Source: Myoxocephalus aenaeus (lineage: Eukaryota > Chordata > Actinopteri > Perciformes > Cottidae). From it: 64,000 nt of DNA. Location: positions 5,909,001 through 5,973,000 of the forward strand of contig JBAMJR010000180.1 in NCBI GenBank assembly GCA_038501785.1, written 5' to 3'. This document shows, one piece after another, positions 47,863-61,387 of the stretch (within the stretch, counting starts at the first letter, position 1; each line of letters opens with the position of its first letter). The position numbers and the translations under genes are program-made. A model generated the notes under the pieces. That model was not told the origin of the DNA. It worked only from the letters and a program-made list of their open reading frames with translations, and did no database searches.

Positions 47863-48434
47863 CCCTAGAACACTAACGTTACAAATATAACACCATCACT
47901 AATGTCGGGTATATTTGACCCGATATAATGTACCTGATAAACTATACTTCTCATCAAAATATATTAAAATACAACAATAGAAGGCACATTGAAGTACTCT
48001 TCTTTTACCCTATAGAACTTCTCATAAAACAAAACAAATTGTATCATGGAGGGGACCCTAAAAAAAAGGCTAAAAATCAGGTGAAAAATGAAGGAATCGT
48101 CAATAAAACATGATTAAAAGTATAAATAATGGAACTATTAACTTGTTCTTTGGTCCACCCGTTCCTGGGATATGTGAGACTTGTCCTTCAATGGTAATAT
48201 CCACCCGAAATATTGTACTCTATCACTAACGTCGGGTGAAAATCACCCAAACACGTGCCTGACGAAAAAAACAAAACAGGGATTGGAGCAGGAAGACACG
48301 CCTACTTTCAATAACATCAGTGAGCAGCATGAAGCTACACAAGGACCCACACAACTCAGACAAAAGCAACACAATGAAAATAACAAAACCACAATCGCTC
48401 GGGTGAAAATCACCCGACGTTAGTGTATCTAGGG
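47863..48434. mobile_element. piggyBac-like MITE, copy 1 (572 bp)
   Basis: TTAA (47859-47862) is followed by CCCTAGAACACTAACGTT. The right end is ACGTTAGTGTATCTAGGG followed by GTAA (48435-48438), one substitution from TTAA. TTAA targets and CCCTAGAA ends are the hallmark of piggyBac. The motif CACTAAYGTCGGGT recurs near the left end and inside (about 48224), and GGGTGAAAATCACCCGACGT lies at the right end, making the ends self-complementary. No transposase is encoded. It is collinear with 62538-63072. Confidence 0.9.
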
Positions 48435-48438
48435 GTAA

Positions 48439-50500
48439 ACAGCTGTTGAGTTAAATAAAAAAACAGCTTTCTCAATATGTTCCAAATGCAGGAAAGATTA
48501 GAAATGGTTCTGCAATGATTTGCAATGGTTTCCCTTCTTCTGAAAGGGCCATAAAAACAGCAGTTTTCAGGGGGAAAATGTATAATATGAGTGAAGCAAT
48601 GACAATTAAAATTCCAATTCTATTGTCGAAACAACTGAAAACATTTGAAAAAGCAGATTGTGTCAAACTTAATTAAGATGTTTCTCTCCTTTCTCCAGAG
48701 TGTTAGTACTGATAGCATTGCATGTTGACAATCCAGCCAACATTCTGTGTGGTAGCAGCAGTGATATGGGTCCATTGTGTGACATGGCGGAACGTATGGA
48801 AATGCATTAACCATGTTGGGGGATTAGTACGCTTTTCAACACCAGTAAATATGGCACATGATTAGTTTTAGAGAAAAAAAGGTTTGGCTAGTCTGATTTA
48901 ATTCACAATTGTAAGTATGAAGTGTGCCTTTAAAGATGTCATAGTGAATTTGAAGATTAGTCTTTCTCCATTTGTGCTCAGCTTCTCTGCACTCTCTTTT
49001 CCAACTTGTAACAACCTGGATGTTTCTCCGCGGTGTGTTCTGCTTGCCAGAGTATGGCTTTTACCTTGTTAGATGCTAAAGCATCAATAACTTTCAAAAT
49101 GTCATCATAAAATTATTATCAAACAGTGAATCAGCAGAGCCTGATCTCAAGTGTTCTGAGAACATAGACACAGTTTCCACAGAAAGACAACTGGTGTGCT
49201 CATCTGATAGTCCAAATCGGTTGAGATAACAGAAAGCAGCCTAGTTGTCGTTGTCAACAAAAACCACGGAGGTCCGTTAATCGTGAACCGCAGGATGTTA
49301 GCTGTGTTTTTCTACACGGTGCAAAGATATTCAATGGAGGAAAATCACCACATGGTGGCTGTTTGCATTAAAATGAGTCTTTAGATAGGGCACAAACCTT
49401 TCCTGCCAGGCGGAGAATCGTTTTGAGGAGCTGTCTCGATGAGTTATCCAGTCTATCCTGAGAGTTATTAACGGGCCCATTTGTTGTCTATACTTCTACA
49501 GAAGATAAATAAATCTCTCAACCAGTGCTTGCGAAGATTTGCGGACGTTACCAGCAATTAATGCATGAGAGGCACAAAACCTCCAACATGTGCCCAATGC
49601 TAACTATCTACTATTTGTGAATATGGCAAACTGGGTATACTTTCAAAACATCTGTGTTTTAGCATCATCGATGTTCCCATGTTAGCATATATTGACATTT
49701 CGCTAAACGCGGGTGACAACACTGCTGAGTAACCTCATGGGGGTGTGTGTATGTAAAGGTATTGTGTCATTCAAAATCTATATTTATTGCAGAATTTGTC
49801 CATTTTACATCTGCCTTTTAAAATGGCAATAAAAAAAACTCAAAAGGATCAGCTCTGATTTTAATGTGCTGTCCTATTATTCCCCAGCAGTGAATAAAGT
49901 GAGTCCGGATTCATAACCACCACGGTAATGCGCTTGCAGTTTTATCTTCCTTTGATGTCATCCATTAGTAATCATTCCACCACAGCTTTATGTGTTTGAC
50001 AACGCAGCCAAGGCCTCGCATTTTCTAATTAGCCCTTATTATCTTAAAGTGTATTGCAGTCACTCGCCACATGACTTCACCGTCGGCCTTCTTCAAACAA
50101 TACCTCCGCATTAGCATTTTGCATTGTCCGCTCAAAAAGGGCCGAAGGCTTTGTATTCCTCTCTGCCGCTCGCGAGGGAGCAGCAGCAGCAGGCCAGAAC
50201 AGGCCTCCCCATGACCAAGACCCGCCTAATGATGAGTGAAAGGGCCTCCGTGTGTTTCCGGCTCACGGAAGTGTGAGCGTCCGTGCGTCTGTCCGTATTT
50301 TTAAACGCACCGCAGGCAGAGGAGCGTCTGCCAAGCTGCGATTATGCCCACGGTGGCTGCTAGCGGTTGGGTAATCAACAGCGCCTTATTGTTGGCTCCC
50401 TTTAAAGACACACTTTCATTGTTGCTAAGAAGAGAGATAAAACTAGGAAGAAAGATAAAAGGCATACGGCGAGAGAGAGAGCGTCCAACAGGGATGCTAG
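48439..50500. other. no gene recognised
   Basis: About 2 kb of apparently unique DNA with short frames only. A somewhat GC-richer patch near 50100-50350 contains no supportable exon. Confidence 0.5.
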
Positions 50501-50589
50501 AGGAGACTCTTGTTCTCAATTATGCCTCCGTTTGTGTGTATGGGGGGGAATTATGTGTAATTGTTGTTGTTTTTGTCAGATATTTTGGT

Positions 50590-51340
50590 CTGACAGTATC
50601 TGTTATTCTTCCTTTCTTTTTTCTTTTTTTTCGCCACCATCTTCCACTCGCTCCTTTTCCGCCTCCCCTTTTAGCAGCTTTGTGCCTTCCTTACATCACA
50701 TGCGTGAAATCAAAACATGTGAAGAATGAAGGTAAAAGCAGGAGTGTTAGTGGAGTGGCTTACAAGCAACTCATCTCCCAGAGTTTCTTATTTATTTATT
50801 TTTTTCCCCTCGTTCTTCTTCATTGGTGTAAAAGTACAAGGCTGACAGAATGTTCAAAGTGTTCAGGATCAAAGAACAGAAGTCTGCTTCTCTGTGTGAT
50901 GGGGGTGGGATTGGATCCAGAGGGTTAGCTGGTGTCAGACCGCATCACGGCTCTCTTCTTCTCGCTATCTCCCACTGTCTGTTTCCCTCCTTCCCCTTGT
51001 TCTTCCCCCTCTTTTGCTGACTTCCCCTCCATGTTTACTGTATCTCAGGTTATCTCCCTCCTCCTGCCTCTGTTTTATTTTTTGTTGACTCGCCCTCTCT
51101 ATCTGTCGCTCACTCTTTCTACATCACTTCGCTTCCTGCTATCTTTCTTCCTCAGCCTGTGCTGCATCTCTCCTCTTCCTCCCTCCCTCTCATCCATCCA
51201 TCTCCTCTGCACCTCACTGTCATTATCCATCCAGTTTTATCACTTGTGCTGTTTTCGATCTTCCTCCTCACTCCCCCTCCCTTTTCCACCTGTGCCTCTA
51301 TCTCTCCCCCGTCTCTTTCATTTCCCATGGAGGCCCATAA
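50590..51340. repeat. long pyrimidine-rich region
   Basis: The top strand is dominated by C and T, densest at 50940-51330 (about 390 bp of mixed CTC, TCC, TTC). Frames of 194 and 153 codons here are Ser/Leu/Phe/Pro low-complexity products of this composition. Confidence 0.7.
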
Positions 51341-51393
51341 GGATGATGGCTATTCTAATCGACTGTAGCAGTTTCAAACGTGGCATGACTTAA

Positions 51394-52927
51394 TTTTGAA
51401 ATTGATGGTAAATGATAAATCAAAGGGACTGTAATATTAAAGCGCCGGAAGGAATCCGAGTCCTTGAGGATGCACGCTTACACTGGGGGGCTATTTCTGG
51501 ATGGGTACAATGAAGCAGTCAAGTACTCAATTAGGTTTCATGTTATTTCCCTGTTGCGCCTACAAGCAAAAACCCGAGGTCTGAATAAGACTTTAAAGCA
51601 TCTGCATATGAGCTGCACAGGTTGGGGTCGGACACTCATTGTCGGCTCAAAGCAGCAGTCGTCGCTCTGCACAGTATTTTCTCACAATGAGTCATCCTTG
51701 CGTTTGTCATGTTGTGTATTGTTCTTCATCCACTGTTTCTCATTACTAGACACAGTATGTTGCCAATAAACCAGAAACTATTTCAAGGTTGTTGTTTTTT
51801 TTTTCGTTTTTTTTTCTGTCACGCTATTGCCATGTCATATAATTTGGCAGGTGACACTGAAGACATCTAATGAGCCATTTAGGCCGTATCCACAATCATG
51901 CAGAAGCATTTGGAAACAAATATCTTTGTTCTCTGTTTTTGCCTTCTGACAACACTAACATGCTTTTGAATGTGTTGGTCTTACGTCGTAGTGTGGACAG
52001 CAAGCTCAGTGATTAAACACATTGTTTCCGACATTCCTATTGGCAAGATGGCATTGTTTGTCACTGCCTTCTTATATTGTTGTGTATTGATGTATCAAAA
52101 AATGTATCCTGATTGTTTGCTAGTAGCTTGACACTACTGTTCTATTGATGTCGCCCCTATTCTGTAGAGTTCATTACGGGGCTCTTTAAGAGAGCTTAGC
52201 CCCCCTTGGTTGTATATGTTTTGCCCCCTCTGTGACTCTTGCTTATAGCATTCAGCTTTCAGCACCATGGACAGCGCTGTGTTGGTGAGGCACTGCCCCG
52301 GACTGAAACAGAGCAGACAGAACTAACTGCTCACTTCCTTCTGTGTTGTTGTTTTTTCCCATTTGTAAAATGTTTTTTTCCAGCACTAATTCCTCAGAAG
52401 TAGAGAGAAAGACAAAGATGCAAGCAACATTTGTATCTAAATGCTTCGCCCCCTGCTGATTTTTGAATTCTGGCGATTGCGAGTATGATTGTTTTTCTTT
52501 TTTAATTTCCATCGCTTGGTTGATGCCTGCCCATTTTCTTTCCTTGTGGAATACTCCAGTGTGTTTACGGGGAGAGGGAAGAGGTGTGCAGGCACTTCTT
52601 TTCCACTGCAATACTTTCCTTTATGTGTATATATATTTGTAGATGTTTTGTTGTCCTAGTAACAATGTCACGCTATTCTTTCTTTGGTCCTGTCAGACAA
52701 GAGTTATTATTCACGAGACCTTTTAAGCAACTGAAATAATCATCGATGCTGTCATTCTTCTTGTGAAGACAGTTTTCATTCTTGAGTTTGATAAAGTAAT
52801 CCAAACTTCCTGATGAGAGTTTCACAGACACCAGCCAGCACTTCGCAGCACATTAAGAAGCTAACTAGATGTTTTGTCCGTCTGTCATTGCTGCTGTCAC
52901 TGATTTATCATTCTGAAATCAGACATG
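51394..52927. other. no gene recognised
   Basis: No exon, RNA gene or element boundary was recognised. A 119-codon minus-strand frame (52252-52611) has no family motif. Confidence 0.5.
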
Positions 52928-52935
52928 GTTTAGAG

Positions 52936-53721
52936 CAGGGGTGGGCAAACTTTTTGGCTCAGGGGCCACATTGAATTAAAAAAATTGACAGACGGGCCGG
53001 GCCAGTATCAGATGGATGGAGAGTGTTTGACAAAGGGGGCGTGGCTTATCGCCGTCGGGTCTCTCCGTGAAAAAGAGCTGTCTTTTCCGGTATCGATTAT
53101 GGAATAAATAACCACTAGTTTTGCTTTATACTTGTTGTGGAAGTCCCAAACATGTCGGAACATGAAACGCCCTTGTGTTTGGGTTCATAATATTATCCGT
53201 AGCCGCACACAGCTCGGTGAATTTCACCGACTCCTCCAGGAACTTCGCCGGTCTTATCTCCGTAAAACGGATACCGATTCTGCCACCCACCTTGGAAATA
53301 ACCACCAGTTCTGCTTTATACTTGTTGTGTAAACTCCACATACGTCGGAACATCAAACTCCGTGGTGTCTGGGTTCATAATATTATCCGTAGTCCCACAA
53401 CAGCGTCTGAATGACAGCCGCTGCACACACGGAAAGCCTAAAAGAGCGCTGTGCAATAAATAAGCATGAAGAAACATCAACGCTGGTCTGTTGTGGTCAT
53501 CGTGCTTCGGGAAACTGAACTTGGGAACGGAGAAGCGCTACAGCGGTCTTTACTATAACTTATAATTATTTAAAATAAAAAACCTTTTTTTAATATATTT
53601 TTTTAATAACTTTTTTTTAATATATTTTTTTAATGTTATAATAATTATAATACTCGGCGGGCCGTATATTAATACTCGGCGGGCCGTATCCGGCCCGCGG
53701 GCCGTAGTTTGCCCACCTCTG
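52936..53721. mobile_element. nonautonomous hAT element, 786 bp
   Basis: The left end is CAGGGGTGGGCAAAC; the right end read inward is CAGAGGTGGGCAAAC. Perfect 8-bp duplications GTTTAGAG flank it (52928-52935 and 53722-53729). GGCCACATTGAATTAAAA near the left and GGGCCGTATCCGGCCCGCGG near the right are characteristic subterminal sequences. No intact transposase motif was recognised. Confidence 0.93.
53104..53400 (+). repeat. 190-bp direct duplication inside the hAT element
   Basis: The segment from AATAACCACTAGTTTTGCTT to ATTATCCGTAGCCGCACA (53104-53210) recurs about 190 bp later (53294-53400) with about 10-15% differences. It is an internal partial duplication of the element. Confidence 0.85.
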
Positions 53722-54193
53722 GTTTAGAGGGAACAATCGGTTCACAAGTTATACTTTCCATGCTGTCGTCCAACCCGAAACTCGTCCACATTCTGAGTCA
53801 CAGGCAGCCTTTTCAATCACACCTGCATAGTTGTAATGACGGCAAATGAGAACTGGGGTTTTGCGTGTATTTAGTGTCGTTTACTGTTCGACAATGACAT
53901 GCCAAAGCCTTCTTTTCCAGTAATTGAAAATAAACTAAAAGATTTATATGAACAAGAGTAGAATTATGTTCTGAAGATCACATATCTGTGGTGAGCAGGG
54001 CACTACAATCAAACCGTCAAAACAAAATGTAATGCTGCGCAAACACTTCCTTTAAATCTGCCAGCGAGATGACACAGAAGACGACACAGTTGCAGGCGTC
54101 AGCATCTTTTTAAAATGAAGCACGGTCTCATTGATATAACACCTGTAATGGCGTTGTCAGATACATGCAATTATGGGTGCAGATGAAAGGCTC

Positions 54194-54214
54194 CAAACAC
54201 ACACACACACACAC
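54194..54214. repeat. short (AC)n run
   Basis: About 10 AC units. Confidence 0.9.
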
Positions 54215-54311
54215 ACCCCCTAAAAAAAGGTTGCCAGTCTGTATTAGACTCTGACATTATGAGAACACCAGGTGCTCTGAGCAGTAGTTATTTCTCCCTT
54301 ATATGTCCCTT

Positions 54312-54315
<4 letters not shown>

Positions 54316-54368
<53 letters not shown>

Positions 54369-54374
54369 TGTGTG
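54316..54374. repeat. (GT)n microsatellite
   Basis: About 29 GT units with one TATG interruption. Confidence 0.96.
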
Positions 54375-54607
54375 CTTGAATTGGAGGAGGGGCAACAGGG
54401 TTGTGTGACTCCCTGCACTGTGACACTGCTGCCTCTTGGATAGTGTTGACGCAATACAGGTCGGGCTAATCCAGCAGGGAGATGGAGCGTGTGTGTTTAT
54501 GTGGGTTCCACATACGCTAATGTGTCACAGGTGTATGTGGTTGCATCTGTGCGATGTGTACCTGCAGCAGTTTGTGTAGTAGAATATATTAGCCATCTTT
54601 GTGTGGA

Positions 54608-54611
<4 letters not shown>

Positions 54612-54694
<83 letters not shown>
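54612..54694. repeat. (CT)n microsatellite
   Basis: About 41 uninterrupted CT units. The 259-codon minus-strand frame crossing it gains its Arg-Glu polymer from this tract and has no other recognisable feature. Confidence 0.97.
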
Positions 54695-54697
<3 letters not shown>

Positions 54698-56110
54698 ATG
54701 CAGAGAGCGTTGTCGTGGGATGTGGCTTAAGCCATGGCTTCCTGCTGTCTTTCAGATAGGCTGAACCTTTAAAGAGCTGGGGAAATAGCCGACGGCTGTG
54801 AATGGGAGGCGGCAAACAGTTGGGATCAGACCAGTGCAGCCAGGGGGCGAGCCTTAAATATATGCGGCCGGGCCACTGAACTGACTGAGGTCCGGCTTTT
54901 TTTTCAGAAGGGAGGGAGGAGTTAAAAGGTTGGCTGTGGAGGAGCCTCGAAGCTAAACAGCTCTCAAAGTCGAATAAAAAGGACAGCGTGAGATTTGTGG
55001 AGGTGGTGATACGGCAAACTCCTGAATAATATGGATGGTGGAGTTTGTTGGTCCCAGTGGTCACGCGCCTGTTTGATATTGACGGGTGAATGGAAGCATT
55101 GATTGTTGCTTCAGTAGTCAAATCACTCTGATCTGATGTGTCCACCGCTAATGATGTGTCTCGCTTTGGGAGAACATAGATTTGGTTTGTAAACAAGGCG
55201 GCACGCCCGTCTTCCTCCCAACTTCCTCTCTCTCTCAATGTGATTAGCAGTGTAATGGGGACATAATAGCATGGCAGACAGAAATGGTGCTTGAATGTAC
55301 CCATATACGCCCCCCTCCACTCTGCCCTTTCTCAGCCCCCCACCACCACACACACACACACACAAACACACACACCCAACCATTGCTCCAACTATAATTC
55401 CATCTGTCTCCGCTTCTGCTCAGGGAAATACAATCAGAGCATAAGCCACTGCAAATTCCCATTATATGCAATTTCATGGGCGATAAACCCATTTGAAATC
55501 AGAATGATCCCCTGAATGTGTGAATGCCTCTCCCCCAATGAGCTAATTATGATTTTTCTTTTTTTCTTTTTTATTTACTCTCATGGAACCCAGAAGACAG
55601 ATTTCTGTTTCTTGAAATGGAACTGGGAAGAGGAATTAGAGAAAAGGTTTCAGTGAACGAGAAGGCTACAGTGGAGGAGATGTAGAAAGAAAAAAAAAAC
55701 TGTGGCTTTGTGACAAAAAAGGTTTTGTCTGAAGGAGATGTTTTTGACATACATCTTATTCTGAAACCCAATTTGCCCAAACATCCAGAATGTCTCCAGA
55801 TGTTCTCTTAACTGTATTTTAGCTGCCAACACAAATCACATTGCAGTCATGCTAAGGACAACAAAGAGTTTTTGTTGAAGAAAAGTCTCTCAGTAGATGA
55901 CATTTAGCTGTGTCATTAATTCAGCAAAGGTGAACAGTGGAAGACCTGTTTAAAGTACCAGAGCTTTCCACAGCACTATATCTTTCCTTGAGCAGCGGTT
56001 TTAGCCAGATGTCGATGCTCATTTTGCACCCAAGAGCGGTCCAGTGAGACGAGAGCTTCAGAGCATTCACTCTGCTGCGATCAGTACACAGGTACATACA
56101 TACTTGAACG

Positions 56111-56111
<1 letters not shown>
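54695..56111. other. no gene recognised
   Basis: A GC-richer patch at 54770-54900 includes a TTAAATATATG element, but no following exon could be supported. A short CA run lies at about 55349-55374. Confidence 0.45.
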
Positions 56112-56168
<57 letters not shown>

Positions 56169-56175
56169 CTCTCTC
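56112..56175. repeat. (AC)n followed by (CT)n microsatellite
   Basis: About 27 AC units and about 5 CT units. Confidence 0.96.
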
Positions 56176-59100
56176 CACTGCAGAACAAACTTGTTCTAAT
56201 TTGACAAGCACATCTATTCTCCAACCTTTTAAATCTACATCGTAGGTTGTTACAAGTGCAGTTTCCTGTGTAAATTACTAGAAAATGTCACACTGGAAAT
56301 GTCGTGTTTGGAAGGATGATTCAACGGCCTCATTCGAGAAAAATTAAAGTCATGCAGTCTCTTTCTTTACCCTAGGATTCTTCAGGATGATGTCTTTTTT
56401 TGTCCCATAATAGGCAACATGCACCACTTATTATACATTTTTAATAAACACTATACATTATCATAGTTTGTTGCCTTTCCTCCAACTTCACAACCCCAAA
56501 ATATTTCATGAAATAAATATGTGCCACAGTGCGTGCATATGTTTCTATTGATGTACATTTCCATTAGAGATCTGAACCAGGAATCACGTCAACTGAGTCA
56601 CTCAGGACCAGTTTCATCTTTGATATTCTGCACTGATGATAAATAAATTCTTATGTTCGCTGCAATGGGACCGTGAATCAGACTCGAGAGCCATAGAATT
56701 CCAAACAATTGCATAATTCAAACAACTCTAGAGGTGGAGGCCCCGTGCATGAAACACATTCTGGCCCATAGATTATTTATTTACATCCATTGCTTGGGTT
56801 TGCTTTGCAAGACTGCACTTAAGTTAAAGAAATTTGTGATTAGCGGGCATCTCTAAATAGCCCCCAGCCTCTCTGGCGATAGATTTGAGCAACACAGTCA
56901 TTATGGTTCTCATTCCTCATCCATTTGTTTAGATCGTGAACTCAGACCTTCCTTTTTTTTTGTATACTGCAATTGTGGCATCATCAGTCGTTACTGCAAT
57001 AAACTAATTACATACATCCAGATGTGATTATACGTCTCCGTAACATCGCGGTCAGGGAAGTTCGCTTTTGACATCATGGTCCATCTTCCTAAAGAACAGT
57101 CTGATGATATTGGCTTTTTGATCTATAACTTAGCTCGATTACAGCCATTTCCAATAAGATGGCTGATGTTCCCAGGCCGGTCTGGTTTGGTGCAACAGTT
57201 GAGATTCAGTGGACGGACAGAAGCACTCCCAGCGGATCAGAGTCTCTTTCATCGAGAAGGTGGGGATGGCGATTTCATGCAAGTCATTTTTAGAGAGACC
57301 TTTATCAAATTGACACTGACATTTCTGGTAAGACCGGCTGCAGTGGGAAATAAATCCATAACCGCTGAGTGTGCTGGACAGCACCATATGCTTCGTTCTT
57401 TCAACGCGATCCCTCACATCCCTCCTTTTCAGCTCCACGTCACGTCATATCTGGACTCAAGCTGATACAAACAAGATCAATGGCGTCTTTGAATCGAGGT
57501 TTTACAGATTATAGATCCTATTTTATGTCTAGATTATGGAATAACTGGCAAAACTGTTTTTTCGTGACGAACTTTAAGACTTTAATTTGATTGAGAAACG
57601 CGGAGACAGGTACAAATGCAGCATATGGTATTGTTCCAATTCTGCACTCCAATTCTGCAATCAATAATTCATGTAACAAATGTATTTTCTCCATTGCAAG
57701 AATGAGACTTGATCCTGAGCCGCCTTGACAGCATTGCACCCAATGCTGTCCGTGTAACACTGTGATGAGCAAGTCATCCTTTAATGTTAGCTATTTGAGT
57801 TATTGCCTTTTACTGTAAATGTTTTATCTCTTTTTTTGAAGCACCGTGTGGCATCTCTGCTCTTGAAAGCTTACATTACGTTGTATGATACTCGTATGTC
57901 TAGTATCAGATCACACGCACGTAAGTAAGTTCCAAACTCGGTATGCCAACACATACAGGACATCTTGTTCTACGTCTGTTGCTTCTGCTTTCTTTTTCCA
58001 ATCCGCACATTGTGTGAACGTTATTGAATACCTCGGTAAAAATCTCAAAAGATAGGCAACAAAAGGGAGGACTCGCTTTGTCAAGAAAAATACAACATGT
58101 TTGAAGAACTCGGCCATCTGAGTTTGAGCCCATATATTTTCTTGTATAACAGCCTTTCATCACTAAGTAATCTTGAACCGGAGCCACAAATATCACAAAG
58201 GATTCAGAGTAACCACATTTCTGCTACTGAAAATAATTGAAAGAGCTAAATAACTAAGAGAGCAATACACACACTTGTGCCTGTACATGCAGAGAATCAA
58301 ACTGTAGGTTTGGAAATAGCAATGGTGAAGATGGTTAAAACAAGAGCAGTCTTTACAGGGTTTTTTCCAGTAAAACTCTGCAGTTGGACGGTGAAATAGA
58401 AACCAATAATTTGTTGCTGGTCTAAATCAAGCTAAATATGATCGTTTTCAAGGCTTCATAGAAAGAACATTACGAATATAAATGCTTTGTAAAGAAGCAC
58501 AAACACACACAAACCAAACAAAGACCCTGCAGCTACATGTGTGCCTTCGATATATTTCAATCCAGTGGTCTGTGATTAGGCCTCACATGTGGCCAAAACT
58601 GAGTGCCGGCCCCTGTCAGGGCCCTGAGCTCCACAAGAGGACAGGTGCAGGTGTAACAATGGTAATGTGCTCCGCAGAGAGACTGAGCCTGACTGCCTAC
58701 ATTACATTACTGTCGCTAGCTCTCAGGCTCCTCTACGGCGGCTAAGCGAGCATTAGCTAATGTTGTAATTTCACACACTGACAGAGCAAACTGCACATTG
58801 GTCCTGAATGTTCAAAGATCCTGATTGGAGTAATTAAAATATGAATGTGATGTGCATTAGGTGTGACTGAGAGATTCCACCTATTGTTAACTATCTGATG
58901 CGTGAGCTGTTGGTCCCTGCTCGGCTGCTCTCTGACTAAAGGACGCAGAGTAAAAAAACATTGCCGGGGCACAAAGACTCTGGCTTGTGATGCAAATACT
59001 GTAGATAACAGTCAACAGTTTAATTTTGCAGTCTTTTTCTTGTTTCGTTTGAGTTGAATTGCGGTATTTTGATTCATTTTTCGCTTGTTTAAGTCAAACA

Positions 59101-60800
59101 TCTCTACAGTACATATCGATTTGAATGAGCATCGTGACAAACCTCATGTCATACCCAAATATCACCACTGAAATGTGTCCTTTGTGCAACTTGAGTCACA
59201 GAATAGGCTTAGAAGGCCATCAAAGTGGCTGATTACGCAATCAGCCTCTGCTTAGTAAACCAGGCTTGAACTGGCAAAAGTAGAAAGAGGAAATACTGTC
59301 ATGTAATTACATAAATATAACCTTGTGTGTATTTTTTGTTGAACAATATGAATCAGTGACAGAGATTTTACTCAGTATTTATGAATTTGTAGAATCACCA
59401 AAATCTACTCAATTGACATGAAGGCATCTGGTCCACATGGAAAAATCTGGTCTTCATGACGGCATCTGGTCTTTATGAGAAATGAGAGCACCAACCCAGC
59501 GTCACAGGCTTGTAAATGCCTCTTTGGTAGACGAGAGAGGTCCTTCTCTCCATCTGCTCCATCGAGGAGGGTCAGCACTCTGGGTAATGATGATGGACTG
59601 ACGAGCAAGAACTCTTTCTGCCTGTTCAGTTTAACTGAGTAAAGCTGTAAACAACCACTTATGATTACAGCGTATTGTGTATTCACAGTGTGCAAGACTA
59701 TAACTGCATGGCCTGAAAGGCTCGACGACAAAACAATGCAAAGTAAACGTTTGCTCGCGCAAAAATAAGTCATACAAGGTGTACAGTGAAAATTGGAAAG
59801 GCAGAAAGTTATGGGTCATATTTGTTTGGATGCAGTTAGCATCATAAACAGCTGTAATTTGCATAAACACAACTCAACCCACTTGAATCAGTGTTTGCCA
59901 TGCTGATTTATTCATTTCAAGATTGAAGTAATTTACATTTTGTTTTGTAGTTCAAGAACTAAAACTATCTAAGAAGACCTTCCTGTTTTGTTTTAAGTTA
60001 GCAGAACTGTTATAAAATATCAGCCATACTTCAGAAAACTTCAGCTTTGTATAGACATTAAAAAAAACTGCTCAGGGAGAAACGCAATAACTTTCACTGA
60101 TATTATTTTTGGACCAGCAAGTGCCTTTGTTCTCTCGTGTTCCCTTTTCTCTTTTCTCTCCAGAATAGTTCTGATGACTGTAACAAAGAGAATTAAATAT
60201 GAGTGGCATGTTGGCCAAATACGAAAAGAACAAAGTGGGACAAAGAATGCTATACAAACCATTAATTAAATTACCATGAAGCTTGTTTGATCCATACTGT
60301 ACTTAGTGGGAATACCTTCTCCATGTTTTTATTTTCCAATATAATGATTCAGCTCCCTTTGGTAATTTGACCATGTTTACAATAGAAGGGTTGAAAACTG
60401 AAGAAAACTAAATATACATACATATATAAATAATATGTTTTTACATCCTAAACTATTTTCACTCTGGCTGGTCCTCAAAGTGTTCACTCAGTTTGAAAAG
60501 AAGTGGATTTGTTAGCTTCTGAAGGGATTAAGCCTCTTTTGCTTTGAGGAGATTGGCAATCTGGTGAGGAAGTCAAGCTTGAGGAGAAAACATTTGGCTG
60601 TCTGAAGCTCAGACTTTAAGGGCTAATTTAAGACACACGGTATACTATTGTATTTCTATATAAACTCCAGACATTGTCTACCACATCACTATCACCCACA
60701 CCATTTTCTTGACTTCTCCTTCCCTCTCTTTCTTTATCATTATTAGGGGAGGGGTTCCTAAAAATGTGTTTCTTTTAGGTTGAGAATTGAAGCCAAAACA
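56176..60800. other. 4.6 kb without recognised features
   Basis: Apparently unique AT-rich DNA. The longest frames (129 codons plus at 57076-57465; 122 codons minus at 59405-59773) carry no recognisable motif or splice context. No transposon ends were seen. Confidence 0.5.
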
Positions 60801-60992
60801 ATGGAAGCCCATTTCCGCCTGCAAAAGAAAAAAACATATGAGATAGAAAGTCAAAATTATGACTTTGACTGATGAAAGAAAAGAAAAAAGCCAGCACCAC
60901 TGAAGCGCATGCACACTTTCTATATCATAATTTTGACTTTCTATCTCATAATTATGACTATCTCTTTTTTTACTGCTGAAATGGGCTTCCAT
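60801..60992. mobile_element. small inverted-repeat element (MITE-like), 192 bp
   Basis: It begins ATGGAAGCCCATTTCCGC and ends, read inward, ATGGAAGCCCATTTCAGC. Inside, the words GAGATAGAAAGTCAAAATTA and TCATAATTATGAGATAG are mirrored, so most of the unit can fold on itself. A 3-bp ACA flanks both sides and could be a target duplication, but that is weak. Superfamily not assigned. Confidence 0.65.
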
Positions 60993-61387
60993 ACACCCAA
61001 TAATCAGTACTTGTTCTTGAGTTACTGCTTACTTTTGCACAGCCCTATTTTGAATATTGCCAATGGCAAAGAAGCAATGTTAGTCGAGTTAGTAGATAAT
61101 TTAATTGCATGAAGGACATGCATTTTAGCAGTTTCAGCTCACATGGAGATTATTTTTCTTCCATGCATGCGTTTTTAATAATGATACAATTATAAGCTTT
61201 ATTCATAATGCCCCTTTCACAACATAAAATGAAGCTCAAAGGGCTTCACAACAGAAATAAATCAACAATAGGTATTTCAAACACACACAGGTATTTAAAA
61301 ACACGGGACACAAGAAGCCAAAACATTATCATAATGAAGAGTTACACAATAGGATAATATATTAGGTTGACAGTGAGAAACACAAAT

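Noticed and set aside
50344..51393. 194- and 153-codon plus-strand frames
   Set aside because: Low-complexity translation of a pyrimidine-rich strand with no domain signature.
54525..55304. A 259-codon minus-strand frame
   Set aside because: It contains a long Arg-Glu polymer from the CT microsatellite; the flanking residues show no conserved pattern.
61190..61275. LINE 3' end resembling GCTTCACAACAGAAATAAAT
   Set aside because: It vaguely resembles a dispersed fish repeat but lacks a definable border or coding text.
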